A stretch of 64,000 bases of DNA. Origin: Streptomyces globosus (lineage in GTDB: Bacteria; Actinomycetota; Actinomycetes; Streptomycetales; Streptomycetaceae). The notes beneath the pieces are model-generated. The model had not been told where the DNA came from. It did not search any database and saw only the letters and a program-made list of their open reading frames with translations. The position numbers were made by a program, and so were the translations under genes. The DNA lies in the NCBI RefSeq assembly GCF_003325375.1, contig NZ_CP030862.1, forward strand, positions 5,957,501 to 6,021,500. Reading direction: 5' to 3'. Below are positions 27,375-33,758 of this stretch, in pieces. The stretch's first letter is position 1. Each line of letters starts with the position of its first letter.

Positions 27375-27652
27375 CAGGCGGCGCCGCCGGCGACCGCCGG
27401 GAGGATCGTCACGCTGTCGCCGTCCTTGAGGGGGGTGGCGATGCCGTCGAGGAAGCGGACGTCCTCGTCGTTGAGGTAGACGTTCACGAAGCGGCGCAGC
27501 TTGCCGCCGTCGACGATGCGCTCCTCGATTCCCTTGTGGCGCGTCTCCAGGTCCGCGAAGAGCTCGGACAGGGTGCCGCCCTCGCCGGTGACGGCCTTCT
27601 CGCCGTCGGTGTAGGTGCGGAGGATGGTCGGGATGCGGACCTCGATGGCCAT
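27374..27652 (-). CDS. cysO: Sulfur-carrier protein CysO, MoaD/ThiS fold
   Basis: A 92-residue ubiquitin-fold carrier: MAIEVRIPTILRTYTDGEKAVTGEGGTLSELFADLETRHKGI, then VNVYLNDEDVRFLDG and DSVTILPAVAGGAA. Its C-terminal diglycine becomes a thiocarboxylate that donates sulfur to CysM. The encoded end is GGAA, so two alanines follow the GG and presumably must be removed before activation. Starts with ATG at 27652. First of the cysO-cysM pair. Confidence 0.93.
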   Translation of the reverse strand: MAIEVRIPTILRTYTDGEKAVTGEGGTLSELFADLETRHKGIEERIVDGGKLRRFVNVYLNDEDVRFLDGIATPLKDGDSVTILPAVAGGAA

Positions 27653-27731
27653 GGCAGGCTCCAGTCGGATGGGTGCGGGGAGGAGAAGGGGCGCGCGGCT
27701 TGACGGCCCCGGCGCGAGGGGGCTGCGGTGC

Positions 27732-27839
27732 TCAGGCGGCAGGACAGATACTGCTGGCGAGGCGGCACAGGTCGACGTGCAGCCGTGCCACGAGCAGGGG
27801 CCTGCCGGGCTTCTCGGTGCTCACGTCGGGGAAAACCAT
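27732..27839 (-). CDS. Cysteine-locus leader peptide, 35 aa
   Basis: An ATG-initiated 35-codon frame between mec and cysO. Its core VARLHVDLCRLASSIC has the motif LHVDLCRLAS(A/S)IC that I recall from short leader peptides placed before sulfur- and cysteine-metabolism genes in actinobacteria. Two cysteines fall within 8 residues. Inference: translation stalls when Cys-tRNA is scarce and this changes expression of cysO-cysM, 79 nt downstream. It is too short for default gene calling. Confidence 0.8.
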   Translation of the reverse strand: MVFPDVSTEKPGRPLLVARLHVDLCRLASSICPAA

Positions 27840-27916
27840 GCGGTCATGTTAACGATTCCCGGTCGCCCGAATGGAGTGTGATTCCGCATCGTGGACGGAA
27901 TCCGCTCACATGTCGG

Positions 27917-28339
27917 TCAGTAGGCCTCGACGACCTGCACTTCCTCCTCCGTGATCACGCCGTCGACGATGCGGTAGGAGCGGAACTGGAACTCGCCGAG
28001 GGCGTCGGTGTCGGCGGTGGAGACCAGGACGTAGTGGGCTCCGGGCTCGTTGGCGTAGGCGACGTCGGTGCGCGAGGGGTAGGCCTCGGTCGCGGTGTGC
28101 GAGTGGTAGACGATCACGGGCTCCTCGTCCCGGTCGTCGAGCTCGCGGTAGAGCCGCAGCAGGTCCTTGGAGTCGAACTCGTAGAACGTGGGCGAGCGGG
28201 CCGCGTTCAGCATGGGGATGAACCGCTCGGGCCGGCCGGTGCCCGCGGGGCCGGCGACGACGCCGCACGCCTCGTCGGGGTGGTCCTTGCGGGCGTGCGC
28301 GACGATCTGGTCGTACAGGGCCTGGGTGAGGGTCAGCAT
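27917..28339 (-). CDS. mec: M67 (JAMM) metallopeptidase Mec
   Basis: A 140-residue zinc protease. JAMM motif: Glu23, then His79-Ser-His81 ... Ser89-x2-Asp92 in YHSHTATEAYPSRTD. In M. tuberculosis this enzyme releases cysteine from CysO-Cys. Here it may also trim the Ala-Ala tail of CysO. TATCCT at 28352-28347 ends 7 nt before the ATG with no ribosome site, so the mRNA is probably leaderless. Confidence 0.92.
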   Translation of the reverse strand: MLTLTQALYDQIVAHARKDHPDEACGVVAGPAGTGRPERFIPMLNAARSPTFYEFDSKDLLRLYRELDDRDEEPVIVYHSHTATEAYPSRTDVAYANEPGAHYVLVSTADTDALGEFQFRSYRIVDGVITEEEVQVVEAY

Positions 28340-28346
28340 GACCGAC

Positions 28347-28352
28347 AGGATA
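28347..28352 (-). promoter_or_regulatory. Leaderless -10 element of mec
   Basis: TATCCT, 7 nt before the mec ATG; the start lacks a Shine-Dalgarno sequence. Confidence 0.5.
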
Positions 28353-28358
28353 AGCAGA

Positions 28359-28397
28359 CGGGCCCTCCCGTACCGAGGTGTGGTACGGGAGGGCCCG
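28359..28397 (-). terminator. Terminator of the amino-acid permease gene
   Basis: A perfect 16-bp stem (CGGGCCCTCCCGTACC and complement) with a 7-nt loop, between the permease stop and the mec promoter. Confidence 0.8.
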
Positions 28398-28448
28398 AAT
28401 GCCGGACAGGGGGTGCGCGGGGCGGGGCCCCGGGGCTGCCCCGCGCGG

Positions 28449-29912
28449 TCAGGCGCCGGTGCCCGCGGAGGCCTTGGCGACGGCCCGGGCCCCGCGGCCG
28501 CCGCCGCTGCCGCGCCGGATGGCGAGGTAGGCGAGGCCGAGGGCGAGGCCCCACAGCGGGGCGCAGTACAGGGAGACCCGGGCGTCCTTGTCGGCGCCCA
28601 TCATGACGACGACCATGCCGATGAAGAGCAGGGCGAACCAACTGGTCCAGGGTGCGCCGGGGGCGCGGAAGGCGGAGCCGGGGAGTTCGCCGCGGTCGGC
28701 GCGGGCGCGGTAGCGGATCTGGCAGACCAGGATCATGATCCAGGCCCACATGCCGGAGATGGTGGCGAAGGAGACGACGTAGTCGAAGGCCTTGCCGGGG
28801 GCCACGTAGTTGATCCAGACGCCCACCAGCATCAGCGAGGCCGAGAAGGTGGTGCCGATCAGCGGGGTGCCGTTCCTGGTGAGCCGGGTGAACAGCCTGG
28901 GGCCCTGGCCGTTGAGGGCGAGGTCGCGCAGCATGCGGCCGGTGGAGTACATGCCCGAGTTGCAGGAGGACAGGGCGGCGGTGAGCACCACGAAGTTGAC
29001 GATGGCGGCGCCGACGCCGAGGCCCATGCGCTCGAAGGCGGCGACGAACGGGGAGACGCCGGGCTGGAAGTGCGTCCACGGCACGACCGACAGGATCATG
29101 ATGAGCGCGCCGACGTAGAAGACGGCGATGCGCCACGGCACGGTGTTGATGGCCTTGGGCAGCGTCTTCGCCGGGTCCTTGGACTCGCCGGCGGTGACGC
29201 CGACGAGTTCGACGGCGAGGAAGGCGAACATCACGATCTGCAGGGTCATCAGCGTGCCGCCGATGCCCTTGGGGAAGAAGCCGCCGTCGTTCCACAGGTT
29301 GGCGACGGAGGCGGTCTCCGCGGCGTCCGAGAAGCCGATGGTGAGGATGCCGGCGCAGATGAGGATCATGCCGACGATGGCGGTGACCTTGACCATGGAG
29401 AACCAGAACTCCAGCTCGCCGAAGAGCTTCACGGAGATCAGGTTGGCGCCGTAGAGGACGACGGTGAAGACGAGCGCGTACGCCCACTGCGGGAAGCTGT
29501 CGCCGGTCCAGTACGCCATGTACTGGGCTGCGGCGGTGACTTCGGTGATGCCGGTGACGACCCAGAAGAGCCAGTAGGTCCAGCCGGTGGCGAAGCCGGC
29601 GAACGGGCCGACGAACTCCCGGGCGTAGTCCGAGAAGGAGCCTGCGACGGGCCGGTACATCAGGAGCTCGCCCAGGGCGCGCATGATGAAGAAGATGACC
29701 AGGCCCGCGAGGGCGTAGGCCAGGATGAGGCTCGGTCCCGCCTTCGAGATGGCCTTGCCGGCGCCGAGGAAGAGCCCGGTGCCGATGGCGCCGCCGATCG
29801 CGATCATCTGGATCTGGCGGGCGCCGAGTGTGCGGTGGTACCCCTCGCCACCCTCGGCCGCGGCGCCCTCCCCGGACGCCTTGTGGTGCTGCTCGACCTG
29901 CACAGAGGTCAT
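28449..29912 (-). CDS. Amino-acid permease, APC/GABA-permease type
   Basis: A 487-residue transporter with about twelve membrane helices. Family motifs: RQIQMIAIGGAIGTGLFLGAGKAI in helix 1, GPSLILAYALAGLVIFFIMRALGEL, VTGITEVTAAAQYM, and VVLTAALSSCNSGMYSTGRML in helix 8. Substrate not clear; the D-serine/alanine/glycine or aromatic branch of the family is possible. The ATG at 29912 is preceded by AAAGG. The longer in-frame upstream version contains the promoter region. Confidence 0.9.
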   Translation of the reverse strand: MTSVQVEQHHKASGEGAAAEGGEGYHRTLGARQIQMIAIGGAIGTGLFLGAGKAISKAGPSLILAYALAGLVIFFIMRALGELLMYRPVAGSFSDYAREFVGPFAGFATGWTYWLFWVVTGITEVTAAAQYMAYWTGDSFPQWAYALVFTVVLYGANLISVKLFGELEFWFSMVKVTAIVGMILICAGILTIGFSDAAETASVANLWNDGGFFPKGIGGTLMTLQIVMFAFLAVELVGVTAGESKDPAKTLPKAINTVPWRIAVFYVGALIMILSVVPWTHFQPGVSPFVAAFERMGLGVGAAIVNFVVLTAALSSCNSGMYSTGRMLRDLALNGQGPRLFTRLTRNGTPLIGTTFSASLMLVGVWINYVAPGKAFDYVVSFATISGMWAWIMILVCQIRYRARADRGELPGSAFRAPGAPWTSWFALLFIGMVVVMMGADKDARVSLYCAPLWGLALGLAYLAIRRGSGGGRGARAVAKASAGTGA

Positions 29913-30066
29913 GGTGTGGTGCGCCTTTCTCCACGCCGACCCGCGCCTGGAGCGGCTGCGGATCGGGTCCTCGATCCCCCCGGATACGGATGGAGTTGCA
30001 CGCCGGCGGTCAGCCGGTCCCGGCAGGCCGCGGGAGCATGGGTGGCGCCCCGTCGGCGATCGGCAA

Positions 30067-30094
30067 GATCTATCACGGGCGTACAGATCATCAA
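30067..30094 (-). promoter_or_regulatory. Possible promoter of the amino-acid permease
   Basis: TTGATG (30094-30089) and TAGATC (30072-30067) on the minus strand with a 16-nt spacer, in the more AT-rich part of the 288-nt intergenic region. The leader to the ATG would be about 145 nt. Nearby, GATAAGCCCGCCA and TGGCGGTTATC (30131-30170 region) form an imperfect hairpin that may end the DUF2017 transcript. Confidence 0.4.
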
Positions 30095-30200
30095 AGGTCG
30101 CACATGTGATGCAGGGCACGACAAAATCGGGACAAGTGGAGATAAGCCCGCCAGATCATTTCATGGCGGTTATCTGATCGTTATCCGGATTTGAGCGTTG

Positions 30201-30818
30201 TCAGAGGGTTTCGACGAGGGTCTCCTGGAGCCCGCCGAGCCACAGGTAGGCCATCACCATCGGCTTGCGCGGATCGTCGTCCGGCAGCCGGAACAGCGCC
30301 GCGCTCTCGTCGTCCTCGGCGATCTCCAGGCGGGCCGCGATCGTCAGCCGCAGGTCGTTGAGCGCGCCGAGCCAGCGCAGCGGCTGCTCCCCGGTCAGCT
30401 CCAGCCGGGACGCCTCCCCGCCGCCGGCCGCGGCGAGCCCGTCCAGGCTGCGGACGACGGCCAGTGCATCCTCGCGCTTGCGCGCGCGCAGGTCGTTCTC
30501 GGTGTAGCGGCGGAACTCCGCCGACCAGTCGTCCAGCCGGGCCCGGTCCGCGCCCTCCGGGGTGCCGGGGCCGCCGTACGCGTCGGGGAAGAGGCGGGCC
30601 AGCGCGGGGTCGGCGGGCCGCTCCGTGGGCCCCTGGCCCGCCTCGGCGAACAGCACGGCGAGCGGATCGGCGTCCGCGTCCGGCTCGGGGGCGCCCGGCC
30701 CGATCAGCTCCAGGAGCTGGACGGCCAGGGAGCGCAGGATGGAGACCTCGATCTCGTCCAGCGCGATGGCGGCTCCGCCGCCCTTGAGGGGCTCGAACAT
30801 GCCCGCGGTCCGCCCCAT
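30201..30818 (-). CDS. DUF2017 protein, partner of ClpS
   Basis: A 205-residue helical protein. DUF2017 signatures: IALDEIEVSILRSLAVQLLELIG, DPALARLFPDAYGG, RLDDWSAEFRRYTENDLRARKREDALAVVRSL, and RWLGALNDLRLTIAARL. It follows clpS with a TGATG overlap, the fixed actinobacterial arrangement, which suggests a link to Clp proteolysis, but the function is unknown. The start at 30818 is set by that overlap. Confidence 0.9.
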   Translation of the reverse strand: MGRTAGMFEPLKGGGAAIALDEIEVSILRSLAVQLLELIGPGAPEPDADADPLAVLFAEAGQGPTERPADPALARLFPDAYGGPGTPEGADRARLDDWSAEFRRYTENDLRARKREDALAVVRSLDGLAAAGGGEASRLELTGEQPLRWLGALNDLRLTIAARLEIAEDDESAALFRLPDDDPRKPMVMAYLWLGGLQETLVETL

Positions 30819-31132
30819 CAGATCCGGTCCTGGGAGAGGGTCGCCCAGAGGCCGTAGCCGTGCATGGCCTGCACGTCGCGCTCCATTTCCTCGCGGGTGC
30901 CGCTGGAGACGACGGCCCGCCCCTTGTGGTGGACGTCGAGCATCAGCTTGTGCGCCTTGTCCTTCGGGTAGCCGAAGTACGCCTGGAACACGTACGTCAC
31001 GTAGCTCATGAGGTTGACGGGGTCGTTGTGCACCAGGGTCACCCATGGGACGTCGGGTTCGGGGACCGCGGATACCTCTTCGGCGGACTCGGTGCGTTCG
31101 ATCTCAATGGGAGCAACACTCACCCGTCCCAT
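30818..31132 (-). CDS. clpS: ATP-dependent Clp protease adaptor ClpS
   Basis: A 104-residue adaptor. Core residues: PWVTLVHNDPVNLMSYVTYVFQAYFGYPKDKAHKLMLDVHHKGRAVVSSGTREEMERDVQAMHGYGLWATL, covering the HNDPVN N-degron pocket and ClpA/C-binding helix. ClpS delivers proteins with N-end-rule residues to ClpCP. The ATG at 31132 fits family length. Divergent from pncB. Confidence 0.95.
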   Translation of the reverse strand: MGRVSVAPIEIERTESAEEVSAVPEPDVPWVTLVHNDPVNLMSYVTYVFQAYFGYPKDKAHKLMLDVHHKGRAVVSSGTREEMERDVQAMHGYGLWATLSQDRI

Positions 31133-31170
31133 GCTGCCACTGTGACGGGCCCGTCGCACAAACAGGCCCC

Positions 31171-31197
31171 CACATTTCGTCACTCTGACGAAATGTG
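31171..31197. promoter_or_regulatory. 27-bp palindromic operator before pncB
   Basis: CACATTTCGTCA (31171-31182), spacer CTC, TGACGAAATGTG (31186-31197): a perfect 12-bp inverted repeat. It covers the expected -35 region of the pncB promoter, so a repressor bound here should block transcription. The regulator is not in this window; NAD-responsive families such as NrtR are candidates from general knowledge, without sequence proof. Confidence 0.85.
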
Positions 31198-31200
31198 CGC

Positions 31201-31206
31201 TAGCAT
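31201..31206 (+). promoter_or_regulatory. Leaderless -10 element of pncB
   Basis: TAGCAT, followed by exactly 7 nt and the ATG at 31214. There is no ribosome site in those 7 nt, so translation should begin at or next to the RNA 5' end. Confidence 0.6.
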
Positions 31207-31213
31207 CCCTGCC

Positions 31214-32542
31214 ATGAACCCTGCGGACCTGGGCCTGCCGGTGGACGTGCCGTCGACAGCGCTCTTCACGGACCATTACGAGCTCACGATGCTGCAGGCC
31301 GCCCTGGCGAACGGCACCGCCGACCGCCGCTCGGTCTTCGAGGTCTTCACCCGGCGCCTGCCCGAAGGACGCCGCTACGGAGTCGTCGCCGGCACCGGCC
31401 GCGTCCTCGACGCGGTCGAGAACTTCCGCTTCGACAGCGCCGTCCTCGAATTCCTGCGCGAACGCGCCGTCGTCGACATGCGCACCCTCGACTGGCTCTC
31501 CTCCTACCGCTTCTCCGGCGACATCTGGGGCTACCCCGAGGGCGAGGTGTACTTCCCCGGCTCGCCGGTCATGCGCGTCGAGGGCAGCTTCGCCGAATGC
31601 GTGCTGTTGGAGACCGTCATCCTGTCGATCCTCAACCACGACTCGGCGATCGCCGCCGCCGCCTCCCGGATGGCCTCCGCCGCCGGCGGCCGCCCCCTCA
31701 TCGAGATGGGCGCCCGGCGCACCCACGAGCTCGCCGCCGTCGCCGCCTCGCGCGCCGCGTACGTCGGCGGCTTCACCTCCACCTCCGACCTCGCCGCCGG
31801 ATTCCGCTACGGGATCCCCACCGTCGGCACCTCCGCCCACGCCTTCACCCTGCTCCACGACACCGAGCGCGACGCCTTCACCGCGCAGGTCGCCTCCCTC
31901 GGCAGCGGCACCACCCTGCTGGTGGACACGTACGACGTGGCCGAAGCCGTCCGCACCGCCGTCGAGGTCGCCGGCACCGGGCTCGGCGCCGTCCGCATCG
32001 ACTCCGGCGACCTGCTCCTCGTCGCCCACCGCGTGCGGCAGCAGCTCGACGAGCTCGGCGCGGAGCAGACCCGGATCGTCGTCACCTCCGACCTCGACGA
32101 GTACGCCATCGCCTCGCTCGCCGCCGCGCCGGTGGACGCGTACGGGGTCGGGACGCAGCTCGTCACCGGCAGCGGGCACCCCACCTGCTCCATGGTCTAC
32201 AAGCTCGTCGCGCGCGCCGAGTCCGCCGACCCGAAGGCGCCGCTCGTGCCGGTCGCGAAGAAGTCCGCGAGCGGGAAGACGTCCCTCGGGGGCCGGAAGT
32301 GGGCCGCGCGGCGGCTGGACGCGGACGGGGTCGCGGAGGCGGAGGTCGTCGGGACCGGGGCCGTGCCGGCCGCGCTGGCCGGGCAGCAGTTGCTGGCACC
32401 GCTCGTGAAGGGCGGGGAGGTCGTCGCGCGGGAGCCGCTCGACGCCGCGCGGGAGCGGCACGTGCGGGCCCGGGGCGGTCTGCCGCTGTCCGCGACGCAG
32501 CTGTCGCGCGGCGAGGCCGTCATCCCGACCGAGTACGTCTGA
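31214..32542 (+). CDS. pncB: Nicotinate phosphoribosyltransferase
   Basis: A 442-residue enzyme of NAD salvage: nicotinate + PRPP (+ ATP) to nicotinate mononucleotide. Motifs: LFTDHYELTMLQAAL, VFEVFTRRLPEGRRYGVVAGTGRVL, EGSFAECVLLETVILSILNHDSAIAAAA, IEMGARRTHE, YDVAEAVRTA, VRIDSGDLLLVAHRVRQQLD and GVGTQLVTGSGHPTCSMVYKLV. Operon-like with pncA after 163 nt on the same strand. Confidence 0.95.
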   Translation: MNPADLGLPVDVPSTALFTDHYELTMLQAALANGTADRRSVFEVFTRRLPEGRRYGVVAGTGRVLDAVENFRFDSAVLEFLRERAVVDMRTLDWLSSYRFSGDIWGYPEGEVYFPGSPVMRVEGSFAECVLLETVILSILNHDSAIAAAASRMASAAGGRPLIEMGARRTHELAAVAASRAAYVGGFTSTSDLAAGFRYGIPTVGTSAHAFTLLHDTERDAFTAQVASLGSGTTLLVDTYDVAEAVRTAVEVAGTGLGAVRIDSGDLLLVAHRVRQQLDELGAEQTRIVVTSDLDEYAIASLAAAPVDAYGVGTQLVTGSGHPTCSMVYKLVARAESADPKAPLVPVAKKSASGKTSLGGRKWAARRLDADGVAEAEVVGTGAVPAALAGQQLLAPLVKGGEVVAREPLDAARERHVRARGGLPLSATQLSRGEAVIPTEYV

Positions 32543-32705
32543 CCCCGGCCCGGGGCCCCGGCCGCCGCGACCCCCGCGCCGCAGACGCCGGCGGGGCGGG
32601 ATCCACAAACCCCGGCGGGGCTGCATTGTGTGGCGCCGGACGGGGGAAGAGCCCCCGTGCAGGGGCCCGCCGCAGCACACCGACACAAGCCGAAGGGCAT
32701 GCGAC

Positions 32706-33308
32706 ATGCACCGCGCACTGATCGTCGTCGACGTACAGAACGACTTCTGCGAAGGCGGCAGCCTCGCGGTCGCCGGCGGGGCCGAGGTGGCCGCCGCCGT
32801 CACCGAGCTGATCGGCCAGTCCACCGCCGTGTACCGGCACGTCGTCGCCACCCGCGACCACCACGTCGACCCGGGCGCCCACTTCGCCGCGCCGCCCGCC
32901 GAGCCGGACTACGAGACCTCCTGGCCCGTGCACTGCGTCGCCGGGACCGAGGGGGTCGGGTTCCACCCGAACTTCGCGCCCGCCGTCGCCTCCGGGGCCG
33001 TCGCCGCCGTGTTCAGCAAGGGCGCGCACGAGGCCGCCTACAGCGGCTTCGAGGGCGCCGACGAGAACGGCACCCCGCTCGCCGACTGGCTGCGCGAGCG
33101 CGAGGTCGGCGAGGTCGACGTCGTCGGCATCGCCACCGACCACTGCGTCCGCGCCACCGCGCTGGACGCCGCCCGCGCCGGCCTGCGCACCCGCGTCCTG
33201 CTCGACCTCACGGCGGGCGTGGCCCCGCACACCACGGAGCGGGCCCTGGAGGAGCTCCGGAAGGCGGGAGTGGAACTCATCGGCACGCCCGTCGTGCGGG
33301 GCGCCTGA
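32706..33308 (+). CDS. pncA: Nicotinamidase, isochorismatase fold
   Basis: A 200-residue amidase that converts nicotinamide to nicotinate, the substrate of the preceding gene's enzyme. Catalytic triad: Asp9 (IVVDVQNDF), Lys105 (FSKGAHEAAYSGFEG), Cys147 (IATDHCVRATALDA). Metal-site residues lie in TRDHHVDPGAHF. GAAGGG precedes the ATG by 8 nt. The pair forms a complete nicotinamide-to-NaMN route. Confidence 0.95.
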   Translation: MHRALIVVDVQNDFCEGGSLAVAGGAEVAAAVTELIGQSTAVYRHVVATRDHHVDPGAHFAAPPAEPDYETSWPVHCVAGTEGVGFHPNFAPAVASGAVAAVFSKGAHEAAYSGFEGADENGTPLADWLREREVGEVDVVGIATDHCVRATALDAARAGLRTRVLLDLTAGVAPHTTERALEELRKAGVELIGTPVVRGA

Positions 33309-33325
33309 AGGCCCTGTGCCGCCGC

Positions 33326-33685
33326 TCAGGCCCCGCGCAGCAGGGCGCGTATCGGACGCCACAGGTCGCCGCGGTCCGGGAGGGCCCGCCACAGCAGCCC
33401 GTCCGGGTGGTGCAGGACCGCGGTGACCTCGTCCGGAGTCGGCGGCTCCGTGTTGCCCCGCAGGTACACGGCGCGCATGCCGAGGTTGCGCAGCCTGGTC
33501 AGGGCGCGGGCCCGGTTCGCGGCGTGGACCAGGACCCGGACGGGCCCGGCCTCGCCGTTCCCGGCGGGTCGCGGCAGGGTCAGCGCCACGACGACGCTTC
33601 CGTTCGGGAGCCTGGTGAAACCTCCTGCGGGCATGCGCTGCGTCTCCCCCGTCAGCTGGGCGTCGGTGCGGTGGTCGTTCCGCAT
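33326..33685 (-). CDS. Hypothetical protein
   Basis: A 119-residue small protein, start MRNDHRTDAQLTGETQRMPAGG. It has a beta-strand-rich middle (GSVVVALTLPRPAGN, GPVRVLVHAANRARALTRLRNLGMRAVYLRG) and a C-terminal TPDEVTAVLHHPDGLLWRALPDRGDLWRPI. No family recognised. It is convergent with pncA with only 17 nt between stop codons. Confidence 0.7.
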   Translation of the reverse strand: MRNDHRTDAQLTGETQRMPAGGFTRLPNGSVVVALTLPRPAGNGEAGPVRVLVHAANRARALTRLRNLGMRAVYLRGNTEPPTPDEVTAVLHHPDGLLWRALPDRGDLWRPIRALLRGA

Positions 33686-33693
33686 CAAACCGC

Positions 33694-33729
33694 GATCGGC
33701 CGCCGCCCGCTAGTGGGCGACGGCCGATC
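33694..33729 (-). terminator. Terminator of the M6 protease gene
   Basis: GATCGGCCGCCGCCC and GGGCGACGGCCGATC form a 15-bp stem with one mismatch and a 6-nt loop (GCTAGT), downstream of the protease stop codon. Confidence 0.75.
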
Positions 33730-33758
33730 ATGGCGTGACCTGCTGTTTTACCGGATCA

